In this document: piece by piece, positions 41,150 to 50,844 of the stretch
How the letters are laid out: every line of letters begins with the position of its first letter
Numbering within the stretch: the first letter of the stretch is position 1
Made by a program: the position numbers and the translations under genes
DNA from: Gillisia sp. Hel_I_86
GTDB lineage: Bacteria; Bacteroidota; Bacteroidia; Flavobacteriales; Flavobacteriaceae
Assembly (NCBI RefSeq): GCF_007827275.1
Contig: NZ_VISE01000001.1
Span: 930,001-994,000, forward strand
Length of the DNA stretch: 64,000 nt
Direction of reading: 5' to 3'
The notes under the pieces: generated by a model
Told to the model about the DNA's origin: nothing
Database searches by the model: none
The model's input: the letters and a program-made list of their open reading frames with translations, nothing else

Positions 41150-43618
41150 ATGCAAAAACTACTTACCCTAGCTTTATTTATTATTTCATGTTCTAGCATT
41201 ATCGGTCAAAATACGTTTAATGGCCAAATAATAAATGCTAAAAATGGGGAGCCTTTAGCCTATGCTACTGTAAAGGGCTCAGAAAAAACACAGGCCCTTA
41301 CCAATATAGACGGAAGCTTCAGTTTACAATTAAGCACCAAAGATTCTATCATAACCGTTTCTTATATTGGTTTTTCCAGCAAAAAGATCCCGGTCACAAA
41401 ATTTTCAGGTTTCTACATTATAAAATTGCAGCCATTTGCAGAAAACCTTTCGGCAGTAATGTTATATTCTGAAGAAAGTCCTGTAGATAAAATTATTCGT
41501 AAGGCAATCGAGAGAAAAGCTAAAAACGACCCGGAAAAAGCGTTGAATAGTTTTACTTATAAAAGCTACAACAAATTCATTATAGACAATGAAGCTTCAG
41601 GAATCAGTACTCAAACTGATTCTTCAAATATAGAGATCAGGACCATCATCAACCAAGGTCGTGCCTATCTTTCAGAAAAAACAGCAACCCATCTGTTTGC
41701 GAAACCAAATAAGAGAAAAGAATTAGTAGAAGGTATTAAAACTGCAGGTTTTAACAAGCCTGTTTACGATGTACTGTCTTTAAAGGCCGAGCCTCTTTCT
41801 CTTTACAAGAGCAACTATCAATTATTTGATACAGATTATGCAGGACCTTTGGCAAATGGGGCATTCAATAATTATTCTTATAAAATATTGGACACCACAA
41901 GTATAGCAGGCAGGCCTTCCTATATGATCTACTTTAAACCAAAAAGGCAAAAGAAGGTTGCTGGATTGGAAGGTGTTTTATATTTAGACACAACGAGCTA
42001 TGCCATTCAGAAAGCAACCGCGCAACTTATGGGAGCAGTAGAATTGGTGGTAAACCATAATTACGATTATTATAAAGCCCAAGACTTGTGGTTCCCAAGC
42101 AATCAAACAATCACGTTGAAACCTGGTACTGGCGGAAAAGACATCTCGGTTTTTGGGGGAAGTATTTCTTTAGGAACAGTCCAACGTAAAAAATCCATTT
42201 TAAACACTGTCATTGGGTCCGGAGAAATAGAATCGGGGCTTTTTTTGGAATCCACTACTGTTAACTACGAGCTTCGGTTCAACGAGGAAGTTTCCTTCCC
42301 TAAATATGCGGCTACTATCAATGTATTAAAAGATGCAAACGAAAAGCCTGTTAATTACTGGGAAGCCAATCGCCAAATTCCATTTACCATAGCAGATGAG
42401 CTTACTTCTCAAAAAGTAGATAGTATTATTAAGACTAGGAATATCGAGCAAAAGATCAGGGTGAAAAAGGCCATTTCCAATGGTCATTTACCTGCGGGAA
42501 TGTGGGATTTTGATATTAGTAAATTTTTTAAATTCAATAATTACGAGGGGATTCGAATAGGAGCCGGAGGAACCACCAATGCCGGTTTTTCTGAAAAAAT
42601 TAGATTACACGGCTATCTTGTTTATGGTTTTAAAGATGCGGAATTCAAATATGGTTTGGGAGCAGGAACATTATTGAGAAAACGCACGGATACTTGGCTG
42701 GATATAAAATATAGCGATGACATTCGGGAAGTTGGAAGCTATAAATACCTAAAAGGCATCAATGATTTTTCGATTTTGGAACCCCGATTCGTAAATATTA
42801 GTTTTTACTATAAATATCGGGAACTTCAAGCGGGGCTAACCCATAGATTTACTCCAAAATTGGAAACGGAATGGGTGATCAACAGAAGCGATATTTCCCA
42901 AATAGGAAATTATGGCTTTGTAGACAACAACATCCTTTATACAGATTATACAATTGCAGAAGCCACTGTTGGGTTTTTATACCGCCCATTTAGTACCTTT
43001 TTGAACACTCCGGAAAGCAACCAAATAATCAATAAAGGGTATCCGCAATTTACCGGGCAAATATCAAAAAGTTTTTCTAATATTCTGGGTGGGGACTTCG
43101 ATTTCACTAAAATAGGATTAAAGGCTGAATATCAAATAAACAGACTGGACCTATCCAATACCCAATTTACATTGGAGGGAAATTATGCCTTCGGTGCTAT
43201 TCCACTAACACATGCATTTCACTCGTTCCCAAACAATCCCAATAAAACAGAAATCTTCGATAGATTTTCCATAGCAGGAAAGATCAGTTTTGAAACGATG
43301 TATTTCAATGAATTCTTTAGTGATCGCCAAGTGGCTTTGCACGTAAGACATCAGTTTAGACCAATAAGAATTACAGACTCATACAAACCTGAACTTGCGA
43401 TTTTAAATAGATTTGTAATTGGAAGTTTCGATGATATTGAAGCACATCAGAACATCGAATTCAATTCCCTAAAACACGGTTTTTCTGAAGCTGGCTTGGA
43501 ACTCAACAAGTTGCTTGGTGGTTTCGGACTTAGTTTTGCTTATAGATATGGAGCTTATCACCTACCTACTTTCAAAGAAAATTTTTCTTTTAAATTTACA
43601 TTGAAGCTTAAAATTTAG
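41150..43618 (+). CDS. DUF5686 and carboxypeptidase-like regulatory domain protein (outer membrane)
   Basis: The 822-residue protein has a signal peptide (cut after SIIGQ), an Ig-like carboxypeptidase-regulatory domain (about 22-105, GEPLAYATVKGSEKTQALTN), and then the long DUF5686 region, which starts with SPVDKIIRKAIERKAKNDPE and ends as a beta-barrel (SFKFTLKLKI). DUF5686 proteins are common in Bacteroidota and are thought to sit in the outer membrane; the function is unknown. Standard length for this family. The next gene (MMPL transporter) is 123 bp downstream with its own promoter. Confidence 0.9.
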   Translation: MQKLLTLALFIISCSSIIGQNTFNGQIINAKNGEPLAYATVKGSEKTQALTNIDGSFSLQLSTKDSIITVSYIGFSSKKIPVTKFSGFYIIKLQPFAENLSAVMLYSEESPVDKIIRKAIERKAKNDPEKALNSFTYKSYNKFIIDNEASGISTQTDSSNIEIRTIINQGRAYLSEKTATHLFAKPNKRKELVEGIKTAGFNKPVYDVLSLKAEPLSLYKSNYQLFDTDYAGPLANGAFNNYSYKILDTTSIAGRPSYMIYFKPKRQKKVAGLEGVLYLDTTSYAIQKATAQLMGAVELVVNHNYDYYKAQDLWFPSNQTITLKPGTGGKDISVFGGSISLGTVQRKKSILNTVIGSGEIESGLFLESTTVNYELRFNEEVSFPKYAATINVLKDANEKPVNYWEANRQIPFTIADELTSQKVDSIIKTRNIEQKIRVKKAISNGHLPAGMWDFDISKFFKFNNYEGIRIGAGGTTNAGFSEKIRLHGYLVYGFKDAEFKYGLGAGTLLRKRTDTWLDIKYSDDIREVGSYKYLKGINDFSILEPRFVNISFYYKYRELQAGLTHRFTPKLETEWVINRSDISQIGNYGFVDNNILYTDYTIAEATVGFLYRPFSTFLNTPESNQIINKGYPQFTGQISKSFSNILGGDFDFTKIGLKAEYQINRLDLSNTQFTLEGNYAFGAIPLTHAFHSFPNNPNKTEIFDRFSIAGKISFETMYFNEFFSDRQVALHVRHQFRPIRITDSYKPELAILNRFVIGSFDDIEAHQNIEFNSLKHGFSEAGLELNKLLGGFGLSFAYRYGAYHLPTFKENFSFKFTLKLKI

Positions 43619-43653
43619 AAAGCAGATTGCTTTACTTAAAATTAAATCAGGAA

Positions 43654-43699
43654 CCTTGGGGCAAGCCTCAGGGAATTAAACTCTCATTGAGGGATTAAT
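43654..43699 (+). repeat. Two-hairpin repeat, copy 3
   Basis: CCTTGGGGCAAGCCTCAGGG and AATTAAA, then CTCTCATTGAGGGATTAA, the equivalent of the second hairpin. It is 42 bases before the transporter start codon, just upstream of a TAACTTTG promoter box. Confidence 0.7.
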
Positions 43700-43713
43700 A
43701 CCACGGCTTTTCT

Positions 43714-43721
43714 TAACTTTG
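43714..43721 (+). promoter_or_regulatory. -7 promoter box (TAACTTTG) for the MMPL transporter
   Basis: TAACTTTG matches TAnnTTTG and is 20 bases ahead of the ATG at 43742. Repeat copy 3 ends 14 bases upstream, in the place of the -33 region. Confidence 0.5.
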
Positions 43722-43741
43722 CCAGCGCTTAAAAAACAGGC

Positions 43742-46156
43742 ATGTCAAAAATTTTCAGTTTTGGGTTTTGGAATTCCATTGCACGAGTGATCCTTCGGAA
43801 TAGAATTATTATTATTGCCATAATTATTGGTATTACCATATTTCTTGCCTCCCAATGGCAAAATATGCGATTTTCTTATACCGAAGCAAACCTCTTGCCA
43901 GACGATCATGAGATTAATATCACCTACAATAATTTTCTGGACAAATTCGGGGAGGAAGGGAATTTAATAGTGTTAGCCGTAAATGACCCCACCCTTTTCA
44001 CTCCTGAAAAATTTATAGCATGGAACAAACTTTCAGAAAAATTACAAACTTATCCCCAAGTAGAGAATGTAATTTCCCTAGACAACTTAAAGAAGTTACA
44101 AAAATTCAATAATCCCAATAGGTTTGAAATGGTGCCATTCCTCAAAAAAGGGAAATGGGACAGTACGCAGGTTGCTGAATATAAAGATGAGATTTTCAAT
44201 AAACTGCCTTTCTACGATAATCTGGTTTATAGCAACAATACCAATACCGTACAAACGGCCCTTTACCTTAAAGAAGAGATAGTTAACTCTAAAGAACGAA
44301 AGATTTTTGTGATAGACGAGTTGGGACCGCTTATCAAGCAATTCGAAGAAGACAATGACATCAATGTTTACGTGTCTGGGATGCCGTACATAAGGACCTT
44401 GAACTCACAAAATATTATAGATGAGATAGGCTTGTTTATTGGGGGAGCATTGTTGGTAACTTCTTTGATCTTCTTCTTTTTCTTCAGATCCTTTAGAGCT
44501 ACTTTAATCTCCATGATCACCGTACTTATTGGAGTAATGTGGGCTTTTGGGGTAATTGGGCTATTGCATTACGAGATCACGGTGCTTACCGCCCTAATCC
44601 CTCCTCTTATTATTGTAATTGGGGTCCCCAATTGTATTTTCCTGATCAATAAATATCAGCAGGAAATAAAAAACCATGGGAATCAGGCGAAATCCCTACA
44701 ACGTGTTATCGCCAAAGTTGGGAATGCAACCTTACTTACCAACCTAACTACGGCATCTGGATTTGCAACTTTTATCCTTACAGATAGTAAGTTATTAAAG
44801 GAATTTGGTACTGTTGCCTCCATTAACATCATTGCGATTTTTATTTTGAGCTTAGTGATCATCCCGATTATTTATAGCTATATGCCATTGCCAAAGGACA
44901 AGCACCTAAAGCATCTCAACAAAAGATGGATTGGCGGATTTGTGGATTGGGTGGAGCGCATGGTAAGAGACCATAGGATTGCAATCTATATAGGTTCCAT
45001 TGCATTATTAGTAGTAAGCATCATAGGTATGTATACTATTAAGATCTCTGGAAGTTTGTTGGAAGATATGCCACAGCAAGCAGATTTCTTTAAGGATATT
45101 GAGTTTTTCGAAGAGGAATTCAATGGGGTAATGCCATTGGAGATTTTAATTGATACTAAAAGGCCTAAAGGTGCCCTAAAACTTTCCACCCTAAAGAAAA
45201 TGGAAAATTTGGAGAACACCATTATTGAGGTTCCAGAGCTTTCATCTCCTCTTTCCCTAGTACGACTCGCCAAATATTCCAAACAAGCTTATTATAATGG
45301 AAATCCAAAGTATTACCAATTGCCTACTTCTCAGGAGCAAAACTTTATTGCTCCCTATTTAAAAGGAATCGCTTCTGAAGGCAACTTGCTGAATGCCTAT
45401 GTGGATACAACAGGGCAATATGCTAGAATGACCACTTTCATGAAAGATATTGGTACCGAAGAAATGGAACGAATTGAAGCAGGTTTATGGCCACAGATCA
45501 ATAAAATATTCCCTCCAGACAGGTTCGATATTTCCATTACCGGGAAAGCGCTGATTTTTCAGAAAGGGACTACCTATCTGGTGAAAAACCTTGTTATCTC
45601 CCTTTCATTTGCCATCTTGTTGATCGCTTTATTGATGGCGTGGATGTTCAGATCGTTTAGAATGATCCTCATCTCGCTAATTCCAAACTTATTGCCGTTA
45701 ATTGTAACCGCAGGAATGATGGGCTTTTTAGGGGTTCCTATTAAACCATCCACGATTTTGGTATTTAGTATTGCCTTTGGAATCTCTGTAGACGACACCA
45801 TACATTTTCTGGCGAAATATAGGCAGGAACTAAAAGCGAACAACTGGAAGATCAAGCGCTCTGTTTATGGCGCATTAAGAGAAACTACCGTAAGTATGTT
45901 CTATACTTCCATAGTTTTGTTCTTCGGGTTTTCAGTGTTCATGATCAGTAGTTTTGGAGGTACCGTAGCATTGGGAGGATTGGTTTCGGCAACCCTTCTT
46001 TTTGCCATGTTGGCCAACTTATTGTTGCTCCCGTCTTTATTGCTTTCCTTGGAAAAGAGGATAGCCAATAAAGAGATCTTAAAAGAGCCAGCTATGCAGA
46101 TTATTGTGAACGAGGATGATGATCTTTTAGATGAAGATCAAAATAACCAAAATTAG
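43742..46156 (+). CDS. MMPL/RND superfamily exporter
   Basis: The 804-residue protein has twelve membrane helices in two repeats: one helix at about 20-35, a large periplasmic loop, five helices (215-385), a second single helix (about 410-430), a loop, and five helices at about 620-780. Signatures include AFGVIGLLHYEITVLTALIPP in the first repeat and FSIAFGISVDDTIHFLAKYR in the second; the GISVDD aspartates are the usual proton-relay positions of this family. It probably exports lipids or hydrophobic molecules, but the substrate is unknown. The C-terminus is acidic (NEDDDLLDEDQ). Confidence 0.92.
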   Translation: MSKIFSFGFWNSIARVILRNRIIIIAIIIGITIFLASQWQNMRFSYTEANLLPDDHEINITYNNFLDKFGEEGNLIVLAVNDPTLFTPEKFIAWNKLSEKLQTYPQVENVISLDNLKKLQKFNNPNRFEMVPFLKKGKWDSTQVAEYKDEIFNKLPFYDNLVYSNNTNTVQTALYLKEEIVNSKERKIFVIDELGPLIKQFEEDNDINVYVSGMPYIRTLNSQNIIDEIGLFIGGALLVTSLIFFFFFRSFRATLISMITVLIGVMWAFGVIGLLHYEITVLTALIPPLIIVIGVPNCIFLINKYQQEIKNHGNQAKSLQRVIAKVGNATLLTNLTTASGFATFILTDSKLLKEFGTVASINIIAIFILSLVIIPIIYSYMPLPKDKHLKHLNKRWIGGFVDWVERMVRDHRIAIYIGSIALLVVSIIGMYTIKISGSLLEDMPQQADFFKDIEFFEEEFNGVMPLEILIDTKRPKGALKLSTLKKMENLENTIIEVPELSSPLSLVRLAKYSKQAYYNGNPKYYQLPTSQEQNFIAPYLKGIASEGNLLNAYVDTTGQYARMTTFMKDIGTEEMERIEAGLWPQINKIFPPDRFDISITGKALIFQKGTTYLVKNLVISLSFAILLIALLMAWMFRSFRMILISLIPNLLPLIVTAGMMGFLGVPIKPSTILVFSIAFGISVDDTIHFLAKYRQELKANNWKIKRSVYGALRETTVSMFYTSIVLFFGFSVFMISSFGGTVALGGLVSATLLFAMLANLLLLPSLLLSLEKRIANKEILKEPAMQIIVNEDDDLLDEDQNNQN

Positions 46157-46168
46157 AAAATAGGGTCC

Positions 46169-46199
46169 TTGTTAAGCTAGCAAGGAAAATTTATCTTTG
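46169..46199 (+). promoter_or_regulatory. Promoter: TTG and TATCTTTG for asnS
   Basis: TATCTTTG (46192-46199) matches TAnnTTTG, with TTG 20 bases upstream (46169-46171). The asnS ATG is 24 bases downstream. Confidence 0.6.
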
Positions 46200-46223
46200 A
46201 ATCCCTAAAATAATATAAGAAAA

Positions 46224-47666
46224 ATGATAAAAGCAAAAATTGCTGATTTATTGAACAGCGATAAATTCTTACAGGAAGTTGAAGTAAAAGGTTGGGTACG
46301 ATCTTACAGAAGCAATAGGTTTATAGCGCTAAACGATGGTTCTACCATCAACAACATCCAATGTGTTATAGATTTTGAAAACACTGCTGAAGATATTTTA
46401 AAACGAATCACCGTAGGAGCTGCTTTAAAGATCAAGGGAACTTTAAAAGAAAGTCTGGGGAGTCAGCAAAGTGTGGAAGTGGAAGTTACTTCCATAGAAA
46501 TACTAGGAGATGCCAATCCAGAAGAGGTAAAATTAACCATCTTGTCCCCAAAAAAACATAGCCTTGAAAAATTAAGGGAGCAAGCACATTTAAGGATTCG
46601 CACCAATACCTTTGGAGCAGTAATGCGCGTACGTAGCAAGCTGTCTTTTGCTGTTCATAGTTATTTTCAGCAGAATAACTTCCATTATGTGAACACTCCC
46701 ATTATTACCGGTAGCGATGCCGAAGGGGCTGGAGAAATGTTCAAGGTAACAGGAATGGATTTGAACAATCCCGCAAGAGATGAAAAAGGAAATATAAATT
46801 ATAAAGAAGATTTCTTCGGAAAAGAAACAAACCTTACCGTTTCTGGTCAGTTAGAAGCTGAAACCTACGCGATGGGACTTGGACAGGTGTATACTTTTGG
46901 GCCAACTTTTAGAGCTGAAAACTCAAACACTTCAAGACACTTAGCAGAATTTTGGATGATAGAGCCAGAAGTGGCTTTTTGCGACCTGGATGGAAATATG
47001 GACCTGGCAGAAGATTTTATAAAATATGTGGTTTCTTATGTATTGGAGAACTGTAAAGATGATCTGGAATTTCTTGAAAACAGGTTGAAAGATGACGAAA
47101 AAACGAAACCAGCTGCAGAACGTAGCGAATTGGATTTACTAGAGAAATTGAAATTTGTGACTGAAAATAATTTCAAAAGGGTAAGTTATACGGAAGCTAT
47201 AGATATCTTAAAAAATTCCAAGCCCAACAAAAAGAAAAAGTTCCAATACCCAATCGAAGAATGGGGAGCAGACCTTCAAAGTGAGCATGAGCGCTTTTTA
47301 GTTGAAAAACACTTTAAATGCCCGGTGATCCTTTTTGACTATCCTGCTGATATCAAGGCTTTTTACATGCGCCTTAATGAAGATGGCAAAACCGTAAGAG
47401 CAATGGATATTTTATTTCCAGGAATTGGAGAAATTGTAGGAGGCTCCCAAAGAGAGGAGCGCTTGGATGTTCTTAAAGAGAAAATGAAGGCATTGGGTAT
47501 CGATGAAAAAGAACTTTGGTGGTACTTAGATACCCGTAAATTCGGGACTTGTGTGCATAGTGGCTTCGGACTTGGTTTCGAAAGGTTGGTACTTTTTGTA
47601 ACCGGAATGACCAACATTAGAGATGTGATCCCTTTTCCAAGAACACCTCAAAACGCAGAATTTTAA
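46224..47666 (+). CDS. asnS: Asparaginyl-tRNA synthetase
   Basis: The 480-residue class IIb synthetase has an N-terminal OB-fold anticodon domain (VEVKGWVRSYRSNRFIALND, about 20-40) and class II motifs: motif 2 in FGPTFRAENSNTSRHLAEFW and motif 3 in SGFGLGFERLVLFVTGM near the end. The motif-2 pattern and MFKVTGMDL region separate it from AspRS. Length is standard. rpoN often follows asnS in Bacteroidota; here a 750-bp repeat region and an RluA-type gene lie between. Confidence 0.97.
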   Translation: MIKAKIADLLNSDKFLQEVEVKGWVRSYRSNRFIALNDGSTINNIQCVIDFENTAEDILKRITVGAALKIKGTLKESLGSQQSVEVEVTSIEILGDANPEEVKLTILSPKKHSLEKLREQAHLRIRTNTFGAVMRVRSKLSFAVHSYFQQNNFHYVNTPIITGSDAEGAGEMFKVTGMDLNNPARDEKGNINYKEDFFGKETNLTVSGQLEAETYAMGLGQVYTFGPTFRAENSNTSRHLAEFWMIEPEVAFCDLDGNMDLAEDFIKYVVSYVLENCKDDLEFLENRLKDDEKTKPAAERSELDLLEKLKFVTENNFKRVSYTEAIDILKNSKPNKKKKFQYPIEEWGADLQSEHERFLVEKHFKCPVILFDYPADIKAFYMRLNEDGKTVRAMDILFPGIGEIVGGSQREERLDVLKEKMKALGIDEKELWWYLDTRKFGTCVHSGFGLGFERLVLFVTGMTNIRDVIPFPRTPQNAEF

Positions 47667-47749
47667 ATTTCCATAATTGAAAATTGCTTATTCAAATGGA
47701 TCCCAATTACATACTTTTGTCCTTAAGAGCAGTGATAAATTATTTATTT

Positions 47750-48418
47750 AGCCTAAGAAATTGACGTATTTATTAAAATACCTTATAAGATGCTGAAACG
47801 AGTTCAGCATGACGTGCAAATTCAGGATCAGCATCGTCACCCTGAGACCCGTGATAAAAAAATTTACCTAGCGTAGGAAATTGACATATTGTGATTCCTT
47901 GCAAGTTTATTTTTCTTAAGAACCCCTTTTTTGCAAGTGTAGTGCTTCCCCAGCGTAAAAATTTTTGAAGCCTTGGAGAAAATTTAGCTGGGGAAGTACG
48001 GTTCTAATTATGCGGTAGCATAATTGGAAACACCTACAAAAAAGTGTCCTTTTTTTGGTTCGTTTTTTTGGACAAGCAAAAAAATGAACAATGATAAAGA
48101 TTACGTAAGTCTTTATCGACCAAAGGGAGTGTTTTACGTATCTTTAAAAATACGTCAATGGTAGACCCGTGACAAAAAAATATCTAGCCTAGGAGAATTG
48201 ACGTAATTTTCGATTTTCTAATGAAATATAGATGCTGAAACGAGTTCAGCATGACGCTCAAATTCCAAGCGAGCATCGTCACCCCTGTGCCGATAGCTAT
48301 CGGAATTGTTTCAGAGTCTATATTACGCAAATAAAATACGTCATGGCAGTGTAGTCGAAGGATCGGGATACTCTGGTGACATTTTTTTAGATGTTGAGAA
48401 TATTTATAGATGCTCAAA
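47750..48418. repeat. Repeat-filled gap with two 51-bp elements flanking structured element copy 2
   Basis: The palindromes GATGCTGAAACGAGTTCAGC (47789 onward) and GATGCTGAAACGAGTTCAGC (48231 onward) flank the block. The 51-bp elements at 47835-47886 (CGTCACCCTGAGACC to AAATTGACA) and 48153-48203 (CGTCAATGGTAGACC to GAATTGACG) stand in direct orientation on both sides of the structured element at 47887-48135. After that come CGTCACCCCTGTGCCGATAG and CTATCGGAATTGTTTCAGAG, another degenerate repeat. No credible gene. Confidence 0.8.
47887..48135 (+). repeat. Candidate structured RNA / MITE-like element, copy 2
   Basis: Hairpin 1 pairs GTGCTTCCCCAGC (47942-47954) with GCTGGGGAAGTAC (47987-47999). 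Hairpin 2 pairs AATTATGC (48006-48013) with GCATAATT (48018-48025). Hairpin 3 pairs GG and ACAC (48026-48033) with GTGTCC (48044-48049), with a T7 run after it. Overall similarity to copy 1 is high from about 47921 to 48075, with changes concentrated in loops and at wobble pairs. Downstream, GACCAAAGGGAGTGTTTT is also shared. Confidence 0.6.
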
Positions 48419-49273
48419 ATGAAAATCATCGAATCGCATATGGTTCCTGCAGTTGCTACAAAAATACGGTTGCAGGAATACGCAGTTGGAATTTTTAAAA
48501 TGCTTCCTTCCAAAAGCGGACTTAAAAAGGCGATTAAAAAGGAGCAAATACTTCTAAACGGCAAAATTGCTCAAACTTCAGATTGGATTGAGGAACATCA
48601 GCAAATAGATTATATTCAGAAAGAAGAAAAGCAATTAAAAGTCTTTCAATTAAAACTGGAAGTGGTTTTTGAAGATGATTATTTAGCCGTGATTAATAAA
48701 CCTGCCGGATACCCCACAAGCGGAAATTATTTTAAAACAATAGAACACGCGCTCCACTTTAACCTAAAACCCTCATCGCAACCAGATGCATTGCCAAACC
48801 CAGTTCCGGTTCATAGATTGGACAATCCCACAAGTGGCCTATTGATCATTGCAAAAACAAAAACGGCGCAACTACAATTACATCAAGATTTCGAGGAGAA
48901 AAAGATCCAAAAAACGTATATAGCTTTAGTTACCGGCGAAACTCCATTAAAGGCTTCGATTCAAACTAAAATAGAAGATAAAGAGGCATCAACAACTTAT
49001 AGAACACTAAGATCCTTTCAATATAAGGAGGGCATTTATTCAGTTTTGGAAGTCGCTCCAAAAACAGGCAGAACCCATCAAATAAGAAGACATCTCTCTT
49101 CTTCTGGCTTTCCCATTGTAGGGGATAAACTATATGGTTCTGGCGAGGATCCATTCAGTAAAAAAGGACTTTACCTTGCGGCAATAGGTTTGGAACTCCG
49201 GCATCCAATAGATAAAACTCTTCTAAAATTAAAAGTAGAAATCCCTTCAAAATTCAGCAGGGCAATTAGTTAG
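48419..49273 (+). CDS. RluA family pseudouridine synthase
   Basis: The 284-residue protein has an N-terminal S4 RNA-binding domain (LPSKSGLKKAIKKEQILLNG) and a catalytic domain with PVHRLDNPTSGLLIIAKT, where the Asp in HRLD is the catalytic residue of RluA-type synthases. GRTHQIRRHLSSSGFPIVGD is the conserved C-terminal block. The RNA target is not predictable. Start could be ATG 48410 (adding three residues) or 48419; I prefer the second, which begins MKIIESH. It stands between asnS and rpoN, after a repeat-filled gap. Confidence 0.92.
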   Translation: MKIIESHMVPAVATKIRLQEYAVGIFKMLPSKSGLKKAIKKEQILLNGKIAQTSDWIEEHQQIDYIQKEEKQLKVFQLKLEVVFEDDYLAVINKPAGYPTSGNYFKTIEHALHFNLKPSSQPDALPNPVPVHRLDNPTSGLLIIAKTKTAQLQLHQDFEEKKIQKTYIALVTGETPLKASIQTKIEDKEASTTYRTLRSFQYKEGIYSVLEVAPKTGRTHQIRRHLSSSGFPIVGDKLYGSGEDPFSKKGLYLAAIGLELRHPIDKTLLKLKVEIPSKFSRAIS

Positions 49274-49350
49274 CTCATAAACAAGCCTTTCTTAACAAAA
49301 ATTTACGAAAGCAATTTCGATGCCAAAGCTGCAATAGCATGCTTTTTGCT

Positions 49351-49358
49351 TATTTTTG
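49351..49358 (+). promoter_or_regulatory. -7 promoter box (TATTTTTG) for rpoN
   Basis: TATTTTTG matches TAnnTTTG and lies 22 bases ahead of the ATG at 49381. It falls within the longer frame opening at 49339 and so supports the downstream ATG as start. Confidence 0.5.
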
Positions 49359-49380
49359 TAGAAAGTGCAATTTATTACCT

Positions 49381-50844
49381 ATGCTAAAGCAGCAATTAAA
49401 TTTTAAATTATCCCAAAAGCTCTCTCCTCAACAAATCCAGTTGATGAAGCTTATCCAGTTACCCACGCAGGCTTTCGAGCAGCGTATAAAACAGGAACTG
49501 GAAGAAAATCCTGCGTTGGAAGATGGGAAAGAAGATTTGGATGCCGAGTTTGATGATGAATTTTCTAACGATGAATATGATAATGACGATTATGATAATG
49601 ACACTATAGATGCCGATATTAATGTAGATGATTATCTAAGTGACGATGAAATTCCTAATTACAGGCTTCAGGCAAATAACTATAGTGCAGATGATGAAGA
49701 CAAACATGTGCCTTATGCCTCCGGCACTTCTTTCGCACAACATTTAAAAACACAATTAAGCACATTTAGGTTAACAGAAATTCAACAGGAAATCGCCGAT
49801 TTTCTCGTGGGCAGTGTAGACGAAAGTGGATATATAAGAAGGACCTTACAGGATATTGTAGATGATCTTGCTTTTACACAGAATGTTTATACCGATGAAG
49901 AATCGGTTGAAAAGGTTCTGAAAAAGGTTCAGGAATTAGATCCCGCAGGAGTTGGTGCTCGTTCGCTTCAGGAGTGCTTGTTAATACAGTTGAAGCGCAA
50001 GGAAGCAACTAAAGAGGTTTCACTTGCTACAGACCTTCTGGAAAAATCTTTTGACCACTTCAGTAAAAAACATTATACCAAATTACTTGCGAAACATGAT
50101 ATTTCTGAAGATGAACTTAGAGATGCCATAGATGTCATTGAGCATTTAAACCCGAAACCAGGGGGGGCTTTTGCAGGAAACTTAAGAATGGTGGAACATG
50201 TAATTCCAGATTTTGCCATTAAAATTGTTGATGGAGAGTTGGAATTAACCTTGAACGGAAGGAATGCTCCAGAAATGCATATTTCGAATGATTATAGCAA
50301 TATGCTTAAAGGCTATAAAGAGTCTAAAGAAAAAACAAAGTCGCAAAAAGATGCGGTTATGTTTATAAAACAAAAACTGGACTCTGCCAAGTGGTTTATA
50401 GACGCTATTAAGCAGCGACAGCAGACTCTAATGGTTACGATGAGCTCCATAATGAATTATCAAAAAGAATACTTTTTGAGTGGGGATGAGCGTAATTTGC
50501 GCCCAATGATCCTAAAGGACATTGCCGATGAGATTGGAATGGATGTTTCCACGGTATCCCGTGTTGCAAACAGCAAGTATGTAGATACCCCGTACGGGAC
50601 TAAATTGATCAAGGAATTCTTTTCTGAATCTATGACGAACGATCAAGGAGAAGAGGTTTCTACCAGGGAGATTAAAAAGATCTTGGAAATATCCATTGAG
50701 GAAGAGGATAAGCGCAAGCCGTTAACCGATGATAAACTTGCTAAATTGTTATTGGAAAAAGGATATCCCATAGCTAGAAGGACAGTTGCAAAATATAGAG
50801 AACAACTGGATATCCCGGTGGCAAGAATGAGAAAAGAGATTTAA
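49381..50844 (+). CDS. rpoN: RNA polymerase sigma-54 factor
   Basis: The 487-residue protein begins with the Gln/Leu-rich region I (MLKQQLNFKLSQKLSPQQIQ and LMKLIQLP), then an unusually acidic region II (about 50-115, runs such as DDEFSNDEYDNDDYDND), the core-binding domain, the helix-turn-helix LKDIADEIGMDVSTVSRVAN and the C-terminal RpoN box RRTVAKYREQL. All domains are present. ATG at 49381 gives the conserved N-terminus. The last base of its stop codon overlaps the ATG of the next gene (TAATGA), so they are coupled. Confidence 0.96.
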   Translation: MLKQQLNFKLSQKLSPQQIQLMKLIQLPTQAFEQRIKQELEENPALEDGKEDLDAEFDDEFSNDEYDNDDYDNDTIDADINVDDYLSDDEIPNYRLQANNYSADDEDKHVPYASGTSFAQHLKTQLSTFRLTEIQQEIADFLVGSVDESGYIRRTLQDIVDDLAFTQNVYTDEESVEKVLKKVQELDPAGVGARSLQECLLIQLKRKEATKEVSLATDLLEKSFDHFSKKHYTKLLAKHDISEDELRDAIDVIEHLNPKPGGAFAGNLRMVEHVIPDFAIKIVDGELELTLNGRNAPEMHISNDYSNMLKGYKESKEKTKSQKDAVMFIKQKLDSAKWFIDAIKQRQQTLMVTMSSIMNYQKEYFLSGDERNLRPMILKDIADEIGMDVSTVSRVANSKYVDTPYGTKLIKEFFSESMTNDQGEEVSTREIKKILEISIEEEDKRKPLTDDKLAKLLLEKGYPIARRTVAKYREQLDIPVARMRKEI

